Translations under genes and position numbers: made by a program | Shown here: positions 8,401 through 15,522 of the stretch, one piece after another | How the letters are laid out: the number at the start of each line of letters is the position of its first letter | Position numbering within the stretch: the stretch's first letter is position 1 | Assembly (NCBI GenBank): GCA_964405775.1 | Contig: CAYOPG010000022.1 | Span: 1 to 30,381, forward strand | Reading direction: 5' to 3' | DNA length: 30,381 nucleotides | From: JAAZFF01 sp964405775 | Lineage (GTDB): Bacteria; Verrucomicrobiota; Kiritimatiellia; RFP12; UBA3636 | Notes under the pieces: model-generated | The model's database searches: none | The model's input: only the letters and a program-made list of their open reading frames with translations | What the model was told of the DNA's origin: nothing

Positions 8401-8434
8401 GTGTGATTATCACACACATTTTCATATAAATCAA
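8401..8434 (-). promoter_or_regulatory. Promoter of the permease pair with operator-like palindrome over the -10
   Basis: On the minus strand, TTGATT (8429-8434) and GATAAT (8406-8411) are separated by 17 bases, a near-consensus sigma-70 promoter. The perfect palindrome GTGTGATTATCACAC (8401-8415; 6-bp arms, 3-base centre) covers the -10, an arrangement typical of repressor operators. The arm spacing is too short for a CRP/FNR site. Confidence 0.6.
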
Positions 8435-8450
8435 GCTGCCACACTTTTTT

Positions 8451-8480
8451 TTGTACTTTAATTTGCTTATAGGTTATCAT
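8451..8480 (+). promoter_or_regulatory. Possible promoter of the tRNA-Leu gene
   Basis: TTGTAC (8451-8456), an 18-base spacer and TATCAT (8475-8480, 5 of 6 matches to the -10 consensus) lie 14 bases upstream of the tRNA. The -35 is weak. Confidence 0.35.
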
Positions 8481-8494
8481 TAGACGCCGTTGAA

Positions 8495-8577
8495 GCCTAG
8501 GTGGCGAAATGGCAGACGCATGGGACTTAAAATCCCTTGGTGGCAACACCGTGCGGGTTCGACTCCCGCCCTAGGCA
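8495..8577 (+). tRNA. tRNA-Leu (anticodon UAA)
   Basis: The 83-nt sequence folds as a class II tRNA. The acceptor stem is GCCTAGG (8495-8501) with CCTAGGC (8570-8576) and discriminator A at 8577. The anticodon stem GGGA/TCCC encloses CTTAAAA, giving anticodon UAA. There is a long variable arm (GGTG, GCAA loop, CACC) and a T arm GCGGG-TTCGACT-CCCGC. The CCA end is not encoded. Confidence 0.96.
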
Positions 8578-8608
8578 CTCTTCACGCACTAATAAAAACG
8601 ATATTTTA

Positions 8609-9196
8609 ATGAAAATCTCCGCTGCCATTTCCGCGTTGGCGCTCTCGATGACGATATTATTGTCAGGATGCGCTTTTTTGAAGCCGGTGGATAAGGATGG
8701 CCGAATAATCCACAAACAGTTCGAAGTCGAAGTGTCGGGTCTTGACTGGCTTGAGATGGTATACTTTCCTGCCCCCAACGATCCCGAAATACGTAACATT
8801 TGCCGTCTGTCGATCTACGGTACGGGCGAAATAGTGTTTCGCACCGGACGCAGCCCACGCCTTGCTGATTCTTTCTCCGATGCTGTCGGCGACCCTTATT
8901 GGAATGACTACTTCTCGGATCGAATCCACCTTGACAGAGAGGAAATTCAGGAGGTCTTTCAAATTTTCGTGGATGAAGGCATCGTCCCCAAAAACCAGAG
9001 GAGAGTCAGCAAACAACCGTATAGAAAACCGTATATCACTGCGGCGGCGCAGATCGGAAACGAGAAAGTACGCCTTTTGACCGACAACAAATATCTGGTT
9101 CAGCTCGCCGAGGAAGCGATTGAGAACTTCCGCCCCACAATCCTAGAGGCGGCGATGGCTGTTGACGCCGAAATTCAGGTTGAAGTTAAAAAATGA
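8609..9196 (+). CDS. Putative lipoprotein of unknown function
   Basis: Encodes 195 residues from the ATG at 8609. Any earlier start would lie inside the tRNA gene. The N-terminus is a lipoprotein signal peptide with lipobox LLSGC, putting the lipidated Cys at residue 21. The mature part has no membrane segment and alternates strands and helices (FEVEVSGLDW, then a Tyr/Asp-rich stretch and a Glu-rich helical C-terminus). I do not recognise the family. The stop overlaps the start of the endonuclease III gene by 4 bases (ATGA), so the two are co-expressed, although no functional link is apparent. Location in the cell envelope is inferred. Confidence 0.8.
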   Translation: MKISAAISALALSMTILLSGCAFLKPVDKDGRIIHKQFEVEVSGLDWLEMVYFPAPNDPEIRNICRLSIYGTGEIVFRTGRSPRLADSFSDAVGDPYWNDYFSDRIHLDREEIQEVFQIFVDEGIVPKNQRRVSKQPYRKPYITAAAQIGNEKVRLLTDNKYLVQLAEEAIENFRPTILEAAMAVDAEIQVEVKK

Positions 9197-9879
9197 AGCT
9201 CGAGGACATTCCTGAAGTCCATCGTCGCCTGATGCGTGATTTCAACAATAACCCGTCACCCGTGATCGACCTCATGGGCGCACAGGGGGCCGAACCGTTC
9301 AAAATTCTTGTCGCCACCGTCCTGAGTGCCAGGACTCGTGACGAAACAACTTCTAAAGTTATATCCGAGAAACTGTTTCCTGCGGTAAAAAATTTCGCTG
9401 ATCTACGCGCGTTTACTGTGCCCGAAATTGAACGGCTCATATACCCGGTTGGGTTTTACCGCCAGAAGGCCGCTGCGCTGAATAAGATGGCGTATGTAAT
9501 AGAAGAGAAATTCGGGGGCGAGATTCCAGAGACGGTCGAGGAGCTGTGCGAGTTGCCCGGGGTAGGGCGCAAGACGGCGAATCTGGTCGTCGCAGTGGCT
9601 TTCGGCAAGCCAGCCATCTGCGTTGATGTTCACGTGCATCGCATAAACAATCGGCTTGGCCTTATAAAAACAAAGGATCCGCTTGAAACGGAGATGAAGT
9701 TGCGCAAAATCCTGCCTGTCGAATTATGGAGGACATGGAACGCCTGTTTCGTATCGTTTGGTCAACGTCGCTGTACGCCGCGGAATCCTAAATGCGAGGG
9801 CTGCATAATAGGCGAGTTCTGCGACTACAATACAACCGCGAAACAAAAAAAGGCGGGAAATGAAAAACAACGTGTTTGA
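9193..9879 (+). CDS. nth: Endonuclease III (DNA glycosylase/AP lyase)
   Basis: Encodes 228 residues. Endonuclease III removes oxidised pyrimidines from DNA and nicks the abasic site in base-excision repair. All key features are present: the helix-hairpin-helix LPGVGRKTAN with catalytic Lys127, the catalytic Asp145 in CVDVHVHR, and the [4Fe-4S] ligand set Cys194-x6-Cys201-x2-Cys204-x5-Cys210. It overlaps the lipoprotein gene by 4 bases and the following LOG-family gene by 20 bases. The C-terminal tail of about 18 residues after the cluster is Lys-rich and slightly longer than in E. coli Nth. Confidence 0.96.
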   Translation: MKLEDIPEVHRRLMRDFNNNPSPVIDLMGAQGAEPFKILVATVLSARTRDETTSKVISEKLFPAVKNFADLRAFTVPEIERLIYPVGFYRQKAAALNKMAYVIEEKFGGEIPETVEELCELPGVGRKTANLVVAVAFGKPAICVDVHVHRINNRLGLIKTKDPLETEMKLRKILPVELWRTWNACFVSFGQRRCTPRNPKCEGCIIGEFCDYNTTAKQKKAGNEKQRV

Positions 9880-10426
9880 AAATATAAGGTGTGTGTCGGT
9901 CTATTGCGGTTCGAAGACGCCTGCGGATCCCGCGTACGATGATGCCGCACGCGAGCTCGCGCGTATTCTTGTTGAACACGGCATTGGTTTGGTCTATGGT
10001 GGATCTGGCATAGGAACCATGAAAGTGCTTGCCGATGCGATGCTAAAGGCTGGGGGAAACGTGACGGGCGTTTTCACGCAAAGTCTCAAGGACGAATATC
10101 TCCATACCGGTCTCACGGAAACGGTTATTGCCGGAAGCCTTGCCGAGCGCAAGTCGAAGATGATAGAGAGGGGAGACGCGCTAATTGCGCTTCCGGGCGG
10201 TTTTGGCACGCTAGACGAACTTTTCGATGCAGTGGCTCGCCGTAAGATGCACAAGGGTGGTCATCGCAAGCCGATCGGACTGCTAAACTTGAACGGTTAC
10301 TACGACGCTCTGCTTGCGTTTTTGGCGCACGCACGCGAGGTCGGGTACATAGCGAAAGAGGACGCTGACCTGATAAAGTCAGCGCCCTCTCCGTGCGAAC
10401 TGTTGAAAATGCTTGCCAGCGATTAG
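9860..10426 (+). CDS. LOG family protein (TIGR00730), probable nucleoside monophosphate phosphoribohydrolase
   Basis: Encodes 188 residues with a Rossmann-like fold, a normal length for the family. The two diagnostic motifs are present: VYGGSGIGTMK at about 45-55 and PGGFGTLDE at 112-120, plus the AERKSKM segment carrying the conserved Arg. LOG proteins cleave N6-modified or plain AMP to the base and ribose 5-phosphate; many bacterial members are misannotated as lysine decarboxylase. It starts inside the end of nth (20-base overlap). Its TAG stop at 10424-10426 overlaps the TAA of the convergent oadB by sharing the bases TTAG, so there is no room for a terminator between them. Confidence 0.9.
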   Translation: MKNNVFENIRCVSVYCGSKTPADPAYDDAARELARILVEHGIGLVYGGSGIGTMKVLADAMLKAGGNVTGVFTQSLKDEYLHTGLTETVIAGSLAERKSKMIERGDALIALPGGFGTLDELFDAVARRKMHKGGHRKPIGLLNLNGYYDALLAFLAHAREVGYIAKEDADLIKSAPSPCELLKMLASD

Positions 10427-11874
10427 CCGTAGCCGAGCATACGGAAAAGCACGCCCGCCGCAACCGCCGAGCCTATTACGCCGGAGACGTTGGGACCCAT
10501 GGCGTGCATAAGGAGGAAGTTGGAGGGATCATACTCGAGTCCAACCTTGTTGGACACGCGCGCCGCCATCGGTACGGCGGAAACGCCGGCGGATCCGATG
10601 AGAGGGTTGATCTTCTCTTTGGTGAAAAGATTCATTATGCGCGCCATAATAACGCCGGCCATTGTACCGATCGCGAATGCGAAGAGGCCAAGCAAAAGGA
10701 TGCCGATTGTCTGAAGCGTCAGAAATCTCTCCGCCGCAAGCTTTGATCCTACTGAAAGTCCCAGACAAATTGTAACAATGTTGCAGAGCGCGTTCTGCAT
10801 CGTATCGGACAGGCGCTCGGTGACGCCGCATTCGCGCGCGATGTTGCCGAACATCAAGGCGCCGATCAGTGGTACAGCGGATGGTAGCAGCAGTCCGCAG
10901 AGAATTAGCACAGTCAAAGGGAATATTACCTTTTCGATCTTTTTGACCGGACGCAGTTGCTTCATCTTGATTTTGCGGTCGGCCTCGGTAGTGCAGAGCT
11001 TCATAAGCGGGGGCTGGATTATCGGCACTAGCGCCATGTACGAATACGCGGCAACGGCGATTGCCCCGAGGAGGTGCGGCGCTAACTTGGTCGTGAGGTA
11101 AATCGCAGTCGGTCCGTCAGCCCCACCTATTATGCCTATAGAAGCGGCTTCTTGAAGAGTGAAATTGATGCCCGGCACTAAGTCGTTAAGAACCAAGGCG
11201 CCAATCAATGCCGTAAAAATGCCGAATTGCGCTGCCGCTCCCAGCAGGCATGTCTTGGGGTTGGCGATCAGCGGTCCGAAGTCCGTCATAGCTCCCACGC
11301 CCATGAAGATCAGTATGGGAAACAGTCCGGTATCAACACCGGCGGAAAAGAGGTAATACAGAAATCCGCCAGCCTGAACCATCCCCGCCGAGTCGAGCAT
11401 CTCCGGAGTTGTGACGCCTGAGAATGGAAAGTTCGCGAGCAATCCCCCTAGTCCGATTGGCAGTAGCAAAAGGGGTTCGAATTCCTTGGCTATCGCCAGA
11501 TATATGAGCAAGAGACATACAAGTATCATTATGAACTGGCCGGCTCCGTATGAGATTCCTCCTAGAATCTCCACTTCATGCCCTTGCACAAAAGTGCCGT
11601 CTCTGCGAGTGTAGCCATTGGTCAGCCATTCCGGGGCTTCTTTTTGCAGGAACCCGTAGATGCCGGTGTCCCTCCAGATGTTGCGCGCCTTGTGGAGCAG
11701 CTCTTCAACGCTTTGTCCTTCAGCAGCGGCATTTGCTTCAGTGACGCCGACACTCTCCTCTACCTCGACCGCTGTGTCAGTCCCGGCAAAATTTCGCGTA
11801 ATGCCAGTCTGTGCGTTGGCAACTACCGCAAATACGGAGAAAACCAGCGCCAGACTTAAAAATTTTCTTCTCAT
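10423..11874 (-). CDS. oadB: Na+-translocating oxaloacetate decarboxylase, beta subunit, with N-terminal extension
   Basis: Encodes 483 residues from the ATG at 11874, chosen because GAGGAAG precedes it; an ATG at 11895 would add 7 residues and lacks a ribosome binding site. The membrane subunit couples decarboxylation of the carboxybiotin intermediate to Na+ export. The residues known to matter in the Klebsiella protein are all present: Asp in GGADGPTAI (residue 253), and Asn423, Gly427, Ser432 and Arg439 in NPLIGSAGVSAVPMAAR with identical spacing. The first 21 residues look like a cleavable signal peptide (ending AVVANA). About 85 extra residues precede the first conserved membrane segment, making it longer than the usual 380-430. 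It is the last gene of the oadGAB operon, 23 bases after oadA. Confidence 0.93.
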   Translation of the reverse strand: MRRKFLSLALVFSVFAVVANAQTGITRNFAGTDTAVEVEESVGVTEANAAAEGQSVEELLHKARNIWRDTGIYGFLQKEAPEWLTNGYTRRDGTFVQGHEVEILGGISYGAGQFIMILVCLLLIYLAIAKEFEPLLLLPIGLGGLLANFPFSGVTTPEMLDSAGMVQAGGFLYYLFSAGVDTGLFPILIFMGVGAMTDFGPLIANPKTCLLGAAAQFGIFTALIGALVLNDLVPGINFTLQEAASIGIIGGADGPTAIYLTTKLAPHLLGAIAVAAYSYMALVPIIQPPLMKLCTTEADRKIKMKQLRPVKKIEKVIFPLTVLILCGLLLPSAVPLIGALMFGNIARECGVTERLSDTMQNALCNIVTICLGLSVGSKLAAERFLTLQTIGILLLGLFAFAIGTMAGVIMARIMNLFTKEKINPLIGSAGVSAVPMAARVSNKVGLEYDPSNFLLMHAMGPNVSGVIGSAVAAGVLFRMLGYG

Positions 11875-11897
11875 TTTAATCTTCCTCGAGTCCATGT

Positions 11898-13754
11898 TTA
11901 GGCGATGTTCGCTAGAACTGTGCCTGTGTTGACCTTGTCTCCCTGAGCCGCTGTCAATGACACAGTGCCGCCGACTGTCGCCTTGATGGGTATTTCCATC
12001 TTCATCGCCTCGATTACGAGTATAACATCACCGCTAGAAACAGAATCACCGTCCTTGGCTACTGTTCGCAGCACGAGTCCCGGCACGGGGGATACTATGG
12101 AAGTGCCGCCGGCGGGAACAGGAGCGGGAGCCGCCGCAACTTGAGCCTGTGCAGGCTTGGGTGCTGGAGCGGCTGGCGCTGCTGCTGGCGCAGGCGGGAC
12201 AGCGGACTTTTCAATGCCGTCTTTGACATCCACGTTGTATGTTTTGCCGTTGACTACGGCAGATCCCTCGCCAAGCGAGACACCGTATGTCTTGCCGTTG
12301 ACAGTGACCGTGAAATCTTTGCCACCATCTTTACCGGCCGGCTTACCCTTTCGGACTCCATCAGGGGCTGTTTCGGGGCTCTTCAGGAATGATATACCCT
12401 TCTCAAGGCAAGAGGCTGCGATGAAAACGTTCTCGTCCGTTATGGGGAGACCGGCTTCCTTTAGCATTTGTTCCGCGACTTTGCGACCCTTGTTCGGATC
12501 GGCGTCGTTGATTTCCAGCACCGTCTTTTTAGTGGGCTCGAGTTCAAGCTGCTCCGAGGCGATTTTGACGATTTCGGGATCGGGAGCGACAGGCGTGTGG
12601 CCGAAATAGCCAAGAACCATCTTGCCGTAGCCCGGGGCGATCTTCTTCCACTTGCCGAACATGACGTTGTTCATTGCCTGCTGGACGTAGAATTGCGACA
12701 CAGGTGTGACCGAAGTTCCGAACCCGCCGAGGCGTACCGCATCGTACATCTCGGTGATCATGTCGTCGTACTTGTCCATCATGTTGTTATCACGCAGCAT
12801 CTGAGTGTTCGCCGTGAGGGCGCCGCCCGGCATGGGGGACCAGATAATTTCCGGGCTGGAAGCCATTGCCTCGGGAGGGGTGAAGTATTCGGACATAGCG
12901 TCTTTGAACACTCCCTCCGCCTTGCGGAGCTTCTCTATATCGATGTCGATTTCAAACTCGCTGCCGCGCAACGCATGCCAGAGCGTGATCATGTCGGGCT
13001 GGCACGTGCCGCCTGAGACGGGCGCCATCGAGCAGTCAAGGCCGTCCGCACCGCCTTCGAGCGCCGCAAGGTAGCAGGTTATGCCGTTGCCAGCCGTCTC
13101 ATGGGAGTGGAAGTGGATATGGACGTCGTTGCCCAAAAGTGCGCGGGCTCTCTTGATTGTCTCGTAAACGATGCGCGGAGGCGTCGTGCCGGAGGCGTCT
13201 TTGAAGCAAAGGCGGTCGAAAGGAATTTTGGCGTCGAGGATCTTCTTTACCTTGTCCTCGTAAAACTCCGGCGTATGAGCGCCGCGACTGTCGACGCCCG
13301 GGGGAAGACCCATCATGGTGACGGAAATTTCGTGTTTCAGACCGGCGTCGTGTATGCACTGTCCGGACCAGCGGAGGTTTTCGACGTCGTTTAGAGCGTC
13401 GAAGTTGCGGATCGAGCTCATCCCGTGTTTTTTGAACATCTGGGCGTGCAGTTTGATGATGTCGGATGGCTGGGAATCCAAACCGACGACGTTGACGCCA
13501 CGCGACAGCGTCTGCAGATCAGCGTCAGGACACGTTTTGCGGAAAAGATCCATTACGTCGAAAGCGTCTTCGCGGCAATAGAAGTAGCATGCTTGGAAGC
13601 GTGCGCCGCCTCCTGCTTCGAACCAGCGTATGCCAGCATCATAGGCGGCCTTAACCGCCGGCATGAAATCCTTAGAGTAAACTCTCGCACCGTATACCGA
13701 CTGGAAACCGTCGCGGAACGCTGTGCACATCACCTTCACTTGTTTCTTGGCCAT
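11898..13754 (-). CDS. oadA: Oxaloacetate decarboxylase alpha subunit (carboxyltransferase plus biotin carrier)
   Basis: Encodes 618 residues. An N-terminal TIM-barrel carboxyltransferase domain (about 1-290) has the metal-site elements FRDGFQS, the CFKDASG lysine that is carboxylated in the family, and HSHETAG. The conserved carboxylase middle domain follows, to about 460. Then comes an Ala/Pro-rich hinge (about 515-550) and a C-terminal biotinyl domain with EAMKMEI, the biotinylated Lys585 lying 33 residues from the end as usual. The enzyme moves CO2 from oxaloacetate to biotin for the Na+ pump subunit. The context (oadG upstream, oadB downstream) argues for oxaloacetate decarboxylase over pyruvate carboxylase subunit B. 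A GAGGAG ribosome binding site precedes the ATG. Confidence 0.93.
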   Translation of the reverse strand: MAKKQVKVMCTAFRDGFQSVYGARVYSKDFMPAVKAAYDAGIRWFEAGGGARFQACYFYCREDAFDVMDLFRKTCPDADLQTLSRGVNVVGLDSQPSDIIKLHAQMFKKHGMSSIRNFDALNDVENLRWSGQCIHDAGLKHEISVTMMGLPPGVDSRGAHTPEFYEDKVKKILDAKIPFDRLCFKDASGTTPPRIVYETIKRARALLGNDVHIHFHSHETAGNGITCYLAALEGGADGLDCSMAPVSGGTCQPDMITLWHALRGSEFEIDIDIEKLRKAEGVFKDAMSEYFTPPEAMASSPEIIWSPMPGGALTANTQMLRDNNMMDKYDDMITEMYDAVRLGGFGTSVTPVSQFYVQQAMNNVMFGKWKKIAPGYGKMVLGYFGHTPVAPDPEIVKIASEQLELEPTKKTVLEINDADPNKGRKVAEQMLKEAGLPITDENVFIAASCLEKGISFLKSPETAPDGVRKGKPAGKDGGKDFTVTVNGKTYGVSLGEGSAVVNGKTYNVDVKDGIEKSAVPPAPAAAPAAPAPKPAQAQVAAAPAPVPAGGTSIVSPVPGLVLRTVAKDGDSVSSGDVILVIEAMKMEIPIKATVGGTVSLTAAQGDKVNTGTVLANIA

Positions 13755-13824
13755 CTTGGGAACTCCTCTATTGGTTATTTACAAATTGTTTAAAATTATT
13801 TATTACGAGGGCGGGGGATCCGCT

Positions 13825-14067
13825 CTATTTGTGCACCTTGTGCATGGCGGCGGCAACCGCGACAGCAATCTCTAAGTCGGCGTTCACGGCTCTGCCGTTG
13901 TCTTTTCCGTTTGCTGCAAAAGTCTGCTCGGAATCATGCAGCATGGAGCTAAATTTCAGGAGGAGTTTCGAGGACTGGTTCATTACCCAAACCAACAGGA
14001 CGAGGAATGAGAAAACCACGAACATCCCTGTGCCCAACAATATAAACCCCTGATTCAGCAAGCCCAT
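13825..14067 (-). CDS. oadG: Oxaloacetate decarboxylase gamma subunit (OadG family)
   Basis: Encodes 80 residues: one N-terminal membrane helix (about 5-29, GFILLGTGMFVVFSFLVLLVW), then a soluble tail that includes IAVAVAAAMHKV at its end, as in OadG/sodium-pump decarboxylase gamma proteins. The gamma subunit anchors alpha to beta and assists assembly. A GGGAG ribosome binding site precedes the ATG. It is the first gene of oadG-oadA-oadB on the minus strand, separated from oadA by 70 bases. The Ile/Ala-rich C-terminus and the position make the call secure despite the small size. Confidence 0.85.
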   Translation of the reverse strand: MGLLNQGFILLGTGMFVVFSFLVLLVWVMNQSSKLLLKFSSMLHDSEQTFAANGKDNGRAVNADLEIAVAVAAAMHKVHK

Positions 14068-14116
14068 AAGTAACTCCCTTAGTATGACCCGTTAAAAAGC
14101 AAACAATTGCCGATGT

Positions 14117-14151
14117 AGAATATCAAAAATCCCGTAACTAAGCAAGCGCTT
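14117..14151 (-). promoter_or_regulatory. Possible oadGAB promoter with adjacent LacI-type palindrome
   Basis: On the minus strand, TTGCTT (14140-14145) and TATTCT (14117-14122) are spaced by 17 bases and lie about 50 bases before the oadG start. The palindrome AAGCGCTT (14144-14151) touches the -35; this is a core seen in LacI/GalR-family operators. Both calls are by eye only. Confidence 0.4.
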
Positions 14152-14252
14152 AATTTTTTGTTTTTTGTGCTATTGAGGATCTTGGGGGCGCGGTATGTAA
14201 TGTGTTTTATACATCAGAGGCAGCCCCTCGCTGATGCGCCCGGTCTGCAGGC

Positions 14253-14281
14253 TTGACACCCCCCTTTTTTTCACTCAGAAT
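14253..14281 (+). promoter_or_regulatory. Probable promoter of the amidohydrolase gene
   Basis: A perfect TTGACA (14253-14258) is followed after 17 bases by CAGAAT (14276-14281, 4 of 6). Transcription from here would begin downstream of the ATG at 14234, which supports the GTG at 14348 as the real start. Confidence 0.5.
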
Positions 14282-14347
14282 ACACACGAAATAGCTAATA
14301 ATCGGTACCGCCAGTCCGAGAAGGCGGAGTTTCAAGATAGGGGTGTT

Positions 14348-15508
14348 GTGAAGTTGAATACGGCAAAATGCATACGTGCCAAAATTATCTACTCTGGCAA
14401 AGACGTTCTCAAGAACCGGTATCTCGTGTTTGACGAGAATGGTATAGTCGGAGTAAAGGCAAAACCGGAAGGAAGGGTAGTGGGAGAGTGCGCGGTTTTG
14501 ACGCCGGCCTTCATAGATCCGCACAGCCACATAGGGGTTCACCGCCATGGAGATCCCGGCGCGGAATGTGAGAGTAACGACACTCTCGATTCCATACAGC
14601 CACTGCCGGACGTGCTCGATTCAATACAGATGGACGACGTTGCGTTCCGCATGGCTGCCGAATGCGGTACGCTCTATTCATGCGTGATGCCGGGCAGCGC
14701 CAACATCATCGGCGGGCTTTCGGCGGTCGTGCGTCACGATGCGCCGCACACCACGGCCGCGCTGATAGCGCGCGCAGGGCTGAAAGCGGCACTGGGATAC
14801 AACGTCATAGCTTATGGAGGCAAAGGCACGCGCCCCAGCACGCGGCGCGGCGCCGTAGCCATTCTCCGCGCCAGGCTGAACGAAGTGCGTTCAAAAACCG
14901 CAAAAATCAGTGCAAAACAGGACGGCGCCGCGGAGCAAAAGGACGGCGCCACGGAGCTAAATCAGGAAGAGCAGGCGCTCAAAAGCGTGCTGGATGGCGA
15001 GACCATACTCCGCGTGCATGCGCACAAGACAGACGACATCGCGGCGCTCCTGCGGCTTGTCGACGAGTTTAAGCTGCGGGTGAGCGTGGAGCATGCCGGC
15101 GATGTGTGCCGGCCTGAAATTTTCGTGGAGCTGCGCCGGCGCGGGATAACCGTTGTCTTCGGTCCAGTCGATTCTTACGGCAGCAAGGTAGAGCTTAAGA
15201 ACAAGAACTGGCGTAATTCGAAGGTGCTCCTCGATTCCGGGGTGGATTTTTGCGTAATGACAGACCACCCCGTCACTCATTCATGGTCGCAGCTGCAACA
15301 GACGCGCTTCCTGTTGCGCTGCGGACTCGGCAAACAGGCCGCGCTTGAGTCGATAACGCGCAAGTCTGCGGACTTTCTGGGGATCGGCGACCGCCTCGGC
15401 ACGCTGGAGAAGGGCAAGTGGGCGTCGTTCGTCTGCTGGAGCGGCGACCCGTTCGACATCGCCAGCTACCCTGTGGCGGTTTATATGGAAGGCCGCCAGC
15501 TACTATAG
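14348..15508 (+). CDS. Amidohydrolase family protein (imidazolonepropionase/aryldialkylphosphatase-like)
   Basis: Encodes 386 residues from a GTG start preceded by AGGGG. A longer frame from 14234 would begin upstream of the likely promoter and adds 38 residues unlike the family. The metal-dependent hydrolase signatures are in order: LTPAFIDPHSHIG after a short beta-sandwich start, ILRVHAHK, VSVEHAGD and MTDHPV, then the C-terminal GTLEKGKWASFVCWSGDPFD typical of amidohydrolases returning to the small beta domain. Substrates of related enzymes are cyclic amides or peptidic amides; the substrate here is not predictable. An insertion of about 20 residues containing two copies of a seven-residue unit (DGAAEQK, DGATELN) interrupts the barrel. 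The gene converges on the PKD/LamG gene with 14 bases between stops. Confidence 0.85.
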   Translation: MKLNTAKCIRAKIIYSGKDVLKNRYLVFDENGIVGVKAKPEGRVVGECAVLTPAFIDPHSHIGVHRHGDPGAECESNDTLDSIQPLPDVLDSIQMDDVAFRMAAECGTLYSCVMPGSANIIGGLSAVVRHDAPHTTAALIARAGLKAALGYNVIAYGGKGTRPSTRRGAVAILRARLNEVRSKTAKISAKQDGAAEQKDGATELNQEEQALKSVLDGETILRVHAHKTDDIAALLRLVDEFKLRVSVEHAGDVCRPEIFVELRRRGITVVFGPVDSYGSKVELKNKNWRNSKVLLDSGVDFCVMTDHPVTHSWSQLQQTRFLLRCGLGKQAALESITRKSADFLGIGDRLGTLEKGKWASFVCWSGDPFDIASYPVAVYMEGRQLL

Positions 15509-15522
15509 CGGAGGTTCTGGAT

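Noticed and set aside
8401..8415. CRP/FNR binding site
   Set aside because: The TGTGA and TCACA half-sites are only 3 bases apart instead of 6, and the palindrome is complete without that spacing.
8537..8608. Upstream in-frame extension of the lipoprotein gene
   Set aside because: It lies mostly within tRNA-Leu and would destroy the lipoprotein signal peptide.
9860..10426. Lysine decarboxylase
   Set aside because: The PGGxGTxxE family is often so named, but it has no PLP-site lysine decarboxylase features; LOG-type nucleotide hydrolysis is the supported role.
12468..13016. Plus-strand frame of 182 codons inside oadA
   Set aside because: Antisense shadow of the high-GC oadA reading frame, with no recognisable motifs.
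14234..14347. 38-codon N-terminal extension of the amidohydrolase from an ATG
   Set aside because: It contains the likely promoter and has no similarity to the family; the GTG at 14348 has a better ribosome binding site.
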